This document shows, piece by piece, positions 1-5,390 of a stretch of 8,937 nt of DNA. The notes beneath the pieces are model-generated. The model searched no databases. It was not told the origin of the DNA and saw only the letters and a list, made by a program, of their open reading frames with translations. How positions within the stretch are numbered: the stretch's first letter is position 1; each line of letters begins with the position of its first letter. Made by a program: the position numbers and the translations under genes. Source of the DNA: JBAXPW01 sp037132015 (GTDB lineage Bacteria; Patescibacteriota; Microgenomatia; UBA1406; GWC2-37-13); NCBI GenBank assembly GCA_037132015.1, contig JBAXPW010000061.1:1-8937 (forward strand), in the 5' to 3' direction.

Positions 1-957
1 TTGATCCCTATGTCAAGTCCTTTGAGTTTCAAACCTGTGTTATTGGGGTATATTACATTTTTTCCTTTGTCTTTGATACCGGCCATTCGGATATTTGGAG
101 CGTATTTTTTCTTGATCGAGCCTCATGTATTTGAGTTCGACCTTCTTTATATATCCTGTTTTTTTATTCTTGTCGAATCTCTCATATTCTGTATAGTAAA
201 CTACTTAAAATATAAACAAAAATTATTTTTAAGAATAGAAATGATTTCTTATTTGATTATTGGAATAGTTGTCATCTATTTTTCAATCTTAATACCATTT
301 TATGGATTTCAAAGATACATAAGACAATCAGATAATAGTTTTAGAACTTTATCATCTCCTCATGAAACAGCGCAGATTATCAATCCTAAAAATAAATTAA
401 ATAAGCCATTTTATAAAGGTGATATATTATATGGTGAATTTGTAGCTTCGATCAATAACGTAGGACAAATTTATATTCCATTTACTTCATATACAGGACA
501 CAAAAATAAGAGCTATCATAAGGAAAAAATATATTATCGTATTAAGGAAAAATCAAAAAAATCGTGGCTAGTTGAAGGAAATTTACTAGTGCTTGGGGGT
601 CTATTGCAAGAAGGATTTATCCCCTTAGGATTTCCTGTTCAGTCATTAAGTAAAAACAAAAGATATCAATTTGAGATAACCACTGATGTGACTCCTGGAG
701 GTGATTATTTTGTTATAAATTCTTTGAAACCTTCATATTCAAAATACATAACATCTCAAACTTTTTATAAAAATCCTCAAGAACTATTCATCTGGTTAGA
801 GTATAAATTCAAACATACTTTTCTAAGAGCTGAGTTTGTAGGCATGCAACTTTTTACAGTAATTATTATTTATGCTTTTATATTTATAAGTGTCATTTAC
901 AACACGCATAAACAGAAATCACAGGCACATACCCTTCGCCTTTGGCAGGATAAATAA
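1..957 (+). CDS. Multi-pass membrane protein with an extracytoplasmic beta-rich domain, function unknown
   Basis: The reading frame is open from the first base, so the true start is uncertain: TTG at 1, ATG at 10 (residue 4), or a codon before the window. The protein (318 aa from base 1) has three hydrophobic spans at about residues 12-39, 46-69 and 80-103, a soluble region at about 104-278, and a fourth span at about 281-300 followed by a basic tail. The soluble part is rich in predicted beta strands and contains GEFVASINNVGQIYIPF, YYRIKEK and IPLGFPVQSLSKNKRYQFEI. This pattern of an NN-G segment, an RIKEK strand and a GFP...SK..Y.FEI strand resembles a beta-sandwich-like domain I associate with membrane proteins of Microgenomates bacteria; that is recall, not a search. 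No catalytic motif is visible. The gene ends 17 bp before the nuclease start, which has its own -10 box, so co-transcription is not required. No terminator is seen. Confidence 0.7.
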   Translation: MIPMSSPLSFKPVLLGYITFFPLSLIPAIRIFGAYFFLIEPHVFEFDLLYISCFFILVESLIFCIVNYLKYKQKLFLRIEMISYLIIGIVVIYFSILIPFYGFQRYIRQSDNSFRTLSSPHETAQIINPKNKLNKPFYKGDILYGEFVASINNVGQIYIPFTSYTGHKNKSYHKEKIYYRIKEKSKKSWLVEGNLLVLGGLLQEGFIPLGFPVQSLSKNKRYQFEITTDVTPGGDYFVINSLKPSYSKYITSQTFYKNPQELFIWLEYKFKHTFLRAEFVGMQLFTVIIIYAFIFISVIYNTHKQKSQAHTLRLWQDK

Positions 958-959
958 TA

Positions 960-965
960 TATAAT
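960..965 (+). promoter_or_regulatory. Exact TATAAT -10 box for the MBL nuclease, near-leaderless
   Basis: TATAAT ends 9 nt before the ATG at 975. Initiation about 7 nt downstream of the box would give a leader of only 2-3 nt. No Shine-Dalgarno sequence precedes the ATG, and no convincing -35 was found. The spacing agrees with the boxes before the UppS homologue, the 44-aa ORF and the polymerase. Confidence 0.55.
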
Positions 966-974
966 ACTATTTAT

Positions 975-2330
975 ATGAAAATTAAATGTATGGGTGCGTG
1001 TGGTACGGTTACCGGATCATCATATATTTTAACTTCAGGTTCAGGCAGATCGATCATCATTGATCTAGGAATGTTTCAAGGAATACCTGAAATAGATGCC
1101 TTAAATACGAAACCATTTGAATATGACTGCAGTCAACTTGAAGGCGCTATATTAACTCACGCACATCTAGATCATTGTGGAAGACTTCCGATTTTACTTC
1201 AAAAAGGATATAACGGATATATTTGGATGACTCCACCAACAAAAGAACTTGCTGAAATTTCTTTACTCGATTCTGCAAAAATAGCCATTCAGGATCATAA
1301 ACAAGGAATGTATGATAAAAATCAGGCGCAACTTACCATAGAACGATTTCGTGCAAAAGAATATCGTGTGCCATTTCAAGTTGGTGATTTTCAAGTAACC
1401 TTTCGTGATGCGGGACATATTATTGGATCTGCAATTGTGGAAATTGAAGACTTTGCACCAAATTCTGAAATTCGTAAAATAGTGTTTAGTGGTGATCTAG
1501 GCAATACTCCAGAAGATCTTGTTCATGAAACTGAATTGATAGATGAAGCTGATGTTGTGGTTATGGAATCAACCTATGGAGATAGATTACATGCAATTGA
1601 AGATGCCCATGCAATATTACAAAAAGAAATCAATATTGTAGAAAAAACCGATGCCACACTCCTAATTCCCGTATTTGCACTCGAACGAACTCAAGAAGTG
1701 CTTCACATGATTATGCATCTAAAAAGAGATGGCAAAATACGAGAAGAAACCCCCGTTTTTCTTGACAGTCCTATGGCAGAAAAAGCAACAATGGTCTATC
1801 TCAATAATCCCAATGAATTGAATGATCATATAAAACAAGATCTCCAAGATATCGGAACTCCGTTTGGATTTTCAGGGCTTGAATTGATACATAAAAAGGG
1901 TTCAAGCGAAGGTCTTCATCATCATGAAGGAGCAAAAATAATACTCGCAGGAAGCGGAATGATGTCAGGGGGACGAATAGTTGGGCATGCGGGATATTAT
2001 TTACAAAATCCAAAAAATCGACTTCTCATCGTGGGTTATCAAGGAGAGGGGACTCTTGGACGTGAACTAATGGACGGAAAAAGAGAAGTGATAATAGATA
2101 AAAAAGTTGTACAAATACTTGGATCAATAAATGCAACTCATGCGATGAGTTCTCATGCTGATCAACAACAACTTATGAATTGGATTGGTCATATAAAAAA
2201 GGTAAAAAAGGTAATTCTCACTCATGGTGAGGAACATTCAAGAAATGCTTTGGCAAAACGTATTTCAGAAGAGTTGAAGATTTCTGAAGTTATCATGCCA
2301 TACATACATGATGACATTGATTTAAAATAA
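975..2330 (+). CDS. Beta-CASP metallo-beta-lactamase RNA nuclease (Ysh1/CPSF73-like, RMMBL type)
   Basis: A full-length 451-aa member of the bacterial beta-CASP metallo-hydrolases. These are zinc-dependent cytoplasmic nucleases related to the eukaryotic mRNA 3'-end nuclease CPSF73/Ysh1 and act on RNA. The core motifs are present: H62-A-H64-L-D66-H67 (HxHxDH), H148 in AGHIIGS, and D174 in SGDLG. The inserted beta-CASP domain is marked by E198-S-T-Y-G (motif A) and H338 in GGRIVGH (motif B). The C-terminal RNA-specificity domain supplies SSH394AD (motif C) and the final metal-ligand type histidine H417 in THGEEHS. The N-terminus GACGTVTGSSY is typical of the family, so ATG 975 is the right start; it is also the first ATG after the TATAAT box. 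All expected catalytic residues are intact. The stop TAA at 2328-2330 directly abuts the stop of the convergent UppS-like gene. RNA turnover or processing is inferred; the substrate cannot be told from sequence. Confidence 0.93.
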   Translation: MKIKCMGACGTVTGSSYILTSGSGRSIIIDLGMFQGIPEIDALNTKPFEYDCSQLEGAILTHAHLDHCGRLPILLQKGYNGYIWMTPPTKELAEISLLDSAKIAIQDHKQGMYDKNQAQLTIERFRAKEYRVPFQVGDFQVTFRDAGHIIGSAIVEIEDFAPNSEIRKIVFSGDLGNTPEDLVHETELIDEADVVVMESTYGDRLHAIEDAHAILQKEINIVEKTDATLLIPVFALERTQEVLHMIMHLKRDGKIREETPVFLDSPMAEKATMVYLNNPNELNDHIKQDLQDIGTPFGFSGLELIHKKGSSEGLHHHEGAKIILAGSGMMSGGRIVGHAGYYLQNPKNRLLIVGYQGEGTLGRELMDGKREVIIDKKVVQILGSINATHAMSSHADQQQLMNWIGHIKKVKKVILTHGEEHSRNALAKRISEELKISEVIMPYIHDDIDLK

Positions 2331-3314
2331 TTATCTTCCCTTTATTCTTTGCCTACGTAGGTATTTATAGATATCCCTTCTAAAAGATTCAGGAGTATAA
2401 TCAGGAAAGAGTTCTTGAGCAGAAACGAAAGGGATGCCAGGACCATCAGATGGAATTACAGCACCTGAATGTCGTATCTCTCCACTTGTTCGGATAAGAA
2501 GGTCAGGTTGTCGAATTTTCTTTCTTCTCATGTCAGTATGTTGGAAAATGCTATCCTCAGTAAGGTAGGTAACAGCAGAGTCTTCATGTAATGCAGATTG
2601 CACCGCTCTTAATATATCATCTTTTGCTGAGTATCCAACTCCAAGGACTAAATTCATTCCAGTATTTGATTTACTATCATCCATATGTTGTAAAATACTC
2701 TCTTGAAGATTCTCTGGCAATAGTTCAATATTTCCTATCATATCTATTTTCATCCCTATTTCTATTAATGTTGGAATAAGGTTACTAATGCCTTTTCTTA
2801 ACATTTGAAAAAAATGTTCTACCTCACTTTCTCCTCGTCCTGTTATATTATCTACAGATAAAACCCACGGTATGAGGGTATCTATACCGAGTGCTTGCGC
2901 TTCCAAGATGATATTAAATAATGGTGCGATAGCCATTTCATGGCCTATATGACGCTCTTTTCCTTGACTAACGGCTGCTCGTCCATTTCCATCAGCTATT
3001 ACAAATACACTGATATCTCCTTGTTTTTTGATCATGCTTCTAACTAGTTGTTGACTAATAGTCTTTGGGACTTCTGGTTGATAATATAAACGTTTATAAT
3101 GTTGTCCTGGAGTTATATATCTTTTTCTAAATATGTTTTCTCTAGTATAATTAGGAAACTCAGGTTTGTGAAAGGTTCGTTTGTGAAGTTGTCCCGGTGT
3201 TATAAAATTATTATTAAGCATATTTGGATCAGTAGCATCTGGAACCTGAGGATGTTGAGGTTCTTTTATTCTATATTGAACCCTAGTTATGTATCTATGA
3301 TATTCAGAACCCAT
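2331..3314 (-). CDS. uppS: Divergent cis-prenyltransferase (undecaprenyl diphosphate synthase family) with a repeat-bearing N-terminal extension
   Basis: A 327-aa protein whose residues about 100-327 match UppS, the cytosolic or membrane-associated enzyme that extends farnesyl diphosphate with isopentenyl diphosphate to make the lipid carrier for envelope glycans. Conserved: D108-G-N-G-R112, R121xxGH125, N156 at the SSENW site, R275-T-S-G-E279-x-R281, and E301 of the AEL motif. Divergent: the Trp after DGNGR is Ala113, the Trp of SSENW is Ile157, and the usual NFLLWQ segment is replaced by a Gly/Pro-rich stretch after R281. Chain length or substrate may therefore differ. Residues 1-95 are not part of the normal enzyme (usually about 230-250 aa) and contain three 29-residue repeats. 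The long start at 3314 is preferred over M94 because TATAAT lies 5 nt before it and the repeats are intact. The gene is convergent with the nuclease and has no visible terminator. Confidence 0.85.
   Translation of the reverse strand: MGSEYHRYITRVQYRIKEPQHPQVPDATDPNMLNNNFITPGQLHKRTFHKPEFPNYTRENIFRKRYITPGQHYKRLYYQPEVPKTISQQLVRSMIKKQGDISVFVIADGNGRAAVSQGKERHIGHEMAIAPLFNIILEAQALGIDTLIPWVLSVDNITGRGESEVEHFFQMLRKGISNLIPTLIEIGMKIDMIGNIELLPENLQESILQHMDDSKSNTGMNLVLGVGYSAKDDILRAVQSALHEDSAVTYLTEDSIFQHTDMRRKKIRQPDLLIRTSGEIRHSGAVIPSDGPGIPFVSAQELFPDYTPESFRRDIYKYLRRQRIKGR
3066..3290 (-). repeat. Three 29-residue coding repeats in the UppS-like N-terminus
   Basis: On the minus strand, residues 9-25, 38-54 and 67-83 line up without gaps at an exact 29-residue (87-bp) period. 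Copies 2 and 3 are clear: ITPGQLHKRTFHKPEFP and ITPGQHYKRLYYQPEVP. Copy 1 (ITRVQYRIKEPQHPQVP) is degenerate but keeps I-T, Q5, P14, a hydrophobic residue at 16 and P17. The units are basic, aromatic and proline-bearing, which suggests an extended binding segment rather than a globular domain. Function unknown. Confidence 0.7.
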
Positions 3315-3319
3315 TGTCG

Positions 3320-3325
3320 ATTATA
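3320..3325 (-). promoter_or_regulatory. Exact TATAAT -10 box for the UppS-like gene, leaderless spacing
   Basis: Read on the minus strand, TATAAT is followed by five bases (CGACA) and then the ATG at 3314. Initiation would fall on or next to the A of the start codon. A weak -35 candidate, TTCACT, lies 18 nt upstream (3344-3349). No Shine-Dalgarno sequence is present. Confidence 0.6.
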
Positions 3326-3436
3326 TATTTGATAATGTAATTGAGTGAATAGATTGGTATATGCTTCATTTAATTTATAATAACAACAAGATATATTTGT
3401 TGAGAAATATTGTATTGATAATAGGTAAAAAACTAG

Positions 3437-3446
3437 ATCATATGAT
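3437..3446. promoter_or_regulatory. Perfect 10-bp palindrome ATCATATGAT, possible operator
   Basis: The palindrome lies in the 144-bp divergent gap between the UppS-like gene (-) and the 50-aa peptide gene (+), 12 bp before the peptide's ATG, and contains a TATGAT that could itself act as a -10. In such AT-rich DNA a 10-bp palindrome can occur by chance, so this is a weak call. The rest of the gap (3326-3436) shows nothing else recognisable. Confidence 0.2.
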
Positions 3447-3450
3447 ACCA

Positions 3451-3456
3451 TATAAT
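3451..3456 (+). promoter_or_regulatory. TATAAT immediately before the 50-aa peptide gene
   Basis: TATAAT is followed by only two bases before the ATG at 3459. That is too close for a transcript starting 6-7 nt downstream to include this ATG, so either a nearby alternative -10 (TATGAT at 3441-3446) is used or the box is coincidental. The broken copy of this gene has the same TATAAT-N2-ATG layout at 5366-5376, which argues against pure chance. Confidence 0.35.
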
Positions 3457-3458
3457 AT

Positions 3459-3611
3459 ATGAAACATAAGTTAAATAAATTACCAAAATCTTTGATTACC
3501 GTTACTCCACTCTCTAAGATAATAGCCTTGATACTATTTATCACCCTTCCATTGATTTGTTTCTATATTGGAGTTCAAGCAGGAGCTAATGCATGTCTAA
3601 ATCATATATAA
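3459..3611 (+). CDS. Small single-span membrane peptide (50 aa), copy 1
   Basis: A 50-codon frame with ATG at 3459 and TAA at 3609-3611. The protein has a basic head (MKHKLNKLPKSLITVTPLSK), one hydrophobic span at about residues 21-39 (IIALILFITLPLICFYIGV) and a short tail QAGANACLNHI. The positive head predicts an N-in orientation with the tail outside the membrane; there is no signal-peptidase site. Peptides with an LPKS...TPLSK head and an LP..FY.G span are, to my recollection, common hypothetical proteins in Microgenomates genomes. The coding status is supported by a second copy at 5409-5489 whose three nucleotide differences are all synonymous in this frame. A TATAAT lies just upstream, and the 44-aa ORF promoter follows 37 bp after the stop. 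Function unknown; a small membrane-protein regulator or toxin-like peptide cannot be excluded. Confidence 0.6.
   Translation: MKHKLNKLPKSLITVTPLSKIIALILFITLPLICFYIGVQAGANACLNHI
3531..3611 (+). repeat. 81-bp direct repeat, left copy
   Basis: Bases 3531-3611 match 5409-5489 at a constant offset of 1878 bp with three mismatches (3551 A/G, 3593 A/T, 3599 A/C), or 78/81 identity. The similarity stops sharply at both ends; the right end coincides with the TAA stop. It encodes the span and tail of the small membrane peptide. Homologous recombination between the copies would delete the 44-aa ORF and the radical SAM gene. Confidence 0.9.
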
Positions 3612-3625
3612 GCTGAATTCTGAGT

Positions 3626-3654
3626 TTGTATATTGTTACACCTTTTTGTATAAT
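3626..3654 (+). promoter_or_regulatory. Promoter for the 44-aa ORF / radical SAM unit, leaderless spacing
   Basis: An exact TATAAT at 3649-3654 is followed by six bases (GTTTTT) and the ATG at 3661, placing the transcript start at the start codon. A weak -35, TTGTAT, lies 17 bp upstream at 3626-3631. The gap between this -10 and the ATG is identical in length to that before the polymerase gene. No Shine-Dalgarno sequence is present. Confidence 0.6.
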
Positions 3655-3660
3655 GTTTTT

Positions 3661-3795
3661 ATGAGTGATACAAATAAAACTGAAAATGAAAAAAGAAGTA
3701 TAGAAAAATTAGAGAAAATAGTTTCACTTTTAAGTGAACTTTTCAATAAAGAGGATGAATTTTTTGCAAAATTAGAAAAATATAATAATGAATGA
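3661..3795 (+). CDS. 44-aa highly charged peptide, overlapping the radical SAM gene
   Basis: ATG at 3661, TGA at 3793-3795. The product is Lys/Glu-rich and cysteine-free: an N-terminal MSDTNKTENEKRSIE, then an amphipathic helix-like stretch LEKIVSLLSELFNKEDEFF, then AKLEKYNNE. Support for a real gene: an exact TATAAT 6 nt before the ATG, and an 8-bp overlap (ATGAATGA) with the downstream radical SAM start, the usual layout for translational coupling. There is no hydrophobic segment or signal peptide. A small partner next to a radical SAM enzyme invites the idea of a peptide substrate or an accessory subunit; neither is shown by the sequence, and there is no Gly/Cys/Thr-rich core of the kind seen in many modified peptides. 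Not recognised as a known family. Confidence 0.55.
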   Translation: MSDTNKTENEKRSIEKLEKIVSLLSELFNKEDEFFAKLEKYNNE

Positions 3796-4366
3796 GATTA
3801 ATATTATTAATTTCCCAAAGCTTGAAAGTTTTCAAACCGAAAGAGAAAGACTTCGGTTACCTTACTTAGATGTGGAGTTACTTACAGCTCAAGCAGGAAG
3901 TCAAGATGTACTGCTTGCAAATCAGGCACGGAAAGAGCTTGATAGAAAATGGGATCTTACCCCTGAAAACGATTCTCTAAATGTACCAACAGTTGATTTA
4001 ATGGCACAACTCGAACCTTTTTCTGAAGAAGCGAGAAAAAGGTTGGCTAATAATTTAGTTGCCATTCAACTCACAGAAGGTTGCAATGGTAATTGTCCAT
4101 TTTGTTTGTTTGGAAATAAAAAGGGAGTAAGCGCAAAATATTCAGCTTCTTCCGTGCATAGGTATCTTCGTGAGTATTCTAATGAAATTCCAAAATCCCT
4201 AGCACTATATTGGGATTCTGATCCATTTGATTATCGTGAAGAAGTTGAAGGAAAAGTGCTAGATTTTACTGATATATATAAAGAATGGAGAAGTATGCGT
4301 CCTACAGAATTTCAGTATGTTTCAACAGCTATTCCACGGGGGGGGAAGAAAGTTTTATTGGCTTGA
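3788..4366 (+). CDS. Radical SAM protein, N-terminal part of a frame-interrupted gene
   Basis: Residues 1-186 of what should be a protein of about 516 aa. The radical SAM [4Fe-4S] motif is C99-N-G-N-C103-P-F-C106, exactly CX3CX2C, in the context QLTEGCNGNCPFCLFG. This cluster binds S-adenosylmethionine and generates the 5'-deoxyadenosyl radical. YWDSDPFDY (about 141-149) and QYVSTAIPRGG (176-186) fit later strands of the radical SAM barrel. About 95 residues precede the cluster motif, longer than in many family members. The ATG at 3788 overlaps the end of the 44-aa ORF by 8 bp and has no independent -10 at leaderless spacing. The natural frame runs into a G8 tract at 4338-4345; after it this frame reads six unrelated residues (KKVLLA) and stops at TGA 4364-4366. 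A -1 shift, or one extra G, joins it smoothly to the downstream frame as RGGEESFIG. Reaction and substrate are unknown. Confidence 0.85.
   Translation: MNEINIINFPKLESFQTERERLRLPYLDVELLTAQAGSQDVLLANQARKELDRKWDLTPENDSLNVPTVDLMAQLEPFSEEARKRLANNLVAIQLTEGCNGNCPFCLFGNKKGVSAKYSASSVHRYLREYSNEIPKSLALYWDSDPFDYREEVEGKVLDFTDIYKEWRSMRPTEFQYVSTAIPRGGKKVLLA
4338..4345 (+). other. G8 homopolymer where the radical SAM frame breaks
   Basis: Eight consecutive G, the longest G run in an AT-rich window (others reach five). Upstream codons read CGG GGG GGG; the downstream homologous frame begins GAA GAA AGT, which needs nine G or a -1 slip. Three explanations fit: one base lost in sequencing or assembly, a phase-variable tract, or slippage of polymerase or ribosome on the run. 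Confidence 0.85.
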
Positions 4367-5337
4367 TGAGACTCGTTGCACAAGAACAAAAAAATATAAA
4401 AAAGCAAGATTTAAACCCCTCAACAAAGGTTAGAATTTCTATTGCAAAACACAATGTTCAAAGAGTTGAAGCTACATTTCATTTATTAACAAAACAACTC
4501 TTAGCTGATGGACTTTCAGAGGAAGAAATAAACAGCTTTTATTCTATATGTGTTGATTCAGTCGACAGACTTACTAGTACTGATAATATAGGGTCATTAA
4601 TTGGCCGACATGATGATATAAAGGATATTAAAACCCCCGCATGTAGTGATGGCATACTTATGACACCAATGTCAATTATGGGAATAATTGTGACTGTTCC
4701 AACAGTCTACGAACCATCAGGTGAAGCTTCTGTCTCCATTACATCTGGTCAAGAAATAAACTTAATACCTATGCGTTTGAATAAATCAGCTTATGTAGGT
4801 TTTGATTATGTAGATTCTTTAGAAAATAGGTCATATAGATATCTAGAGATGCTGGATAGATCGTGGAGAAGTAATGGAGCTGAGTATCAATTGCCTAATC
4901 AAGTTGATGATATTGTATTAAAATTAGGTCGTGAAACAGCTTCAATTGGATATTTAATTGCCGATTTTGGAGATCTTCCTATTTCACCAAATAATCTTCA
5001 AAAATCAATTGAAGCAAAACGGAAGTTTTTGAAAGTTGCAACAGAGGCATATATGGAAAGACGATATAATACTCATGATCAGTTACGCCGGGCGCATCAA
5101 ATTCTCAAAGATTCTACTTTATCTCAGATAGAGAGAGATAAAGTAGATTTTTATATTTTATTAACAAAGACATATGTAGCAGAAATGGATTTTCTTGCTG
5201 ATGAGATTACATCTAATTCTAATTATTCACCTGACTTAATCGCAGAAATGGCCAGAGAGTTGAGAAAAGTTGGGCGTGATAACGTCGCTGAATTACCAAA
5301 AATTATTGAGGGATTAAAAAAGCGATACAAAAAATGA
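4366..5337 (+). CDS. Radical SAM protein, C-terminal part of the frame-interrupted gene
   Basis: The frame continuing the radical SAM protein is open from 4285, but sequence matching the upstream half begins at the GAA codon 4345-4347. Upstream of that (4285-4344) the frame is an out-of-phase read of the N-terminal part. The first usable ATG after the junction is 4366, which overlaps the upstream stop as TGATG, a layout that permits termination-reinitiation. The joined protein would be about 516 aa (186 + 330). Seen here: KVRISIAKHNVQRVEATF, like a late barrel strand; GRHDDIKDIKTPACSDGILMTP (about residues 274-295 of the joined protein); a beta-rich stretch; and a Lys/Arg-rich helical tail of about 110 residues ending LKKRYKK. 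There are only two cysteines (about 255 and 286), so no SPASM or other multi-Cys auxiliary cluster domain is present. Split alone, this part lacks the catalytic cluster. Stop TGA at 5335-5337. Substrate unknown. Confidence 0.8.
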   Translation: MRLVAQEQKNIKKQDLNPSTKVRISIAKHNVQRVEATFHLLTKQLLADGLSEEEINSFYSICVDSVDRLTSTDNIGSLIGRHDDIKDIKTPACSDGILMTPMSIMGIIVTVPTVYEPSGEASVSITSGQEINLIPMRLNKSAYVGFDYVDSLENRSYRYLEMLDRSWRSNGAEYQLPNQVDDIVLKLGRETASIGYLIADFGDLPISPNNLQKSIEAKRKFLKVATEAYMERRYNTHDQLRRAHQILKDSTLSQIERDKVDFYILLTKTYVAEMDFLADEITSNSNYSPDLIAEMARELRKVGRDNVAELPKIIEGLKKRYKK

Positions 5338-5341
5338 AATG

Positions 5342-5390
5342 ACTGGAAGTATAAATAACTTTTTATATAATTTATGAATGAGCTTCCAGT
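5342..5390. repeat. Inverted repeat ACTGGAAG / CTTCCAGT around the copy-2 promoter
   Basis: Perfect 8-bp arms at 5342-5349 and 5383-5390 are separated by 33 nt that contain the TATAAT (5366-5371) and ATG (5374) of the broken peptide gene. The left arm begins 4 bp after the radical SAM stop. There is no T-run after the right arm, so it is not an intrinsic terminator. It could be a looped operator or a chance pairing. Confidence 0.35.
5366..5371 (+). promoter_or_regulatory. TATAAT before the broken copy-2 peptide gene
   Basis: TATAAT is followed by TT and the ATG at 5374, the same two-base gap as in copy 1 (3451-3461), although the surrounding upstream sequences are otherwise different. Confidence 0.3.

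Noticed and set aside
1801..2013. 70-aa frame on the minus strand inside the nuclease gene
   Set aside because: It lies wholly inside a well-supported beta-CASP gene, shows no promoter at the leaderless distance, and its composition looks like an antisense shadow.
2195..2213. Tandem AAAAAAGGT repeat
   Set aside because: It encodes the K-V-K-K-V stretch of the nuclease and is in frame; ordinary coding sequence in AT-rich DNA.
2352..2361. Palindrome CCTACGTAGG near the converging stops as a bidirectional terminator
   Set aside because: It is a perfect 10-bp palindrome with no loop and no T-run, and it is coding sequence for the UppS-like C-terminus.
3099..3332. 77-aa plus-strand frame antisense to the UppS-like N-terminus
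   Set aside because: The minus-strand frame contains protein-level repeats with an exact 29-residue period and a -10 box; the plus frame has no support.
3287..3544. 85-aa frame on the minus strand across the divergent gap
   Set aside because: It overlaps the start of the UppS-like gene and most of the 50-aa peptide gene on the other strand; the repeat with synonymous-only changes supports the plus-strand frame instead.
5342..5390. Inverted repeat as an intrinsic terminator for the radical SAM gene
   Set aside because: The 33-nt loop is long and no T-run follows the right arm (TAAAACGAG).
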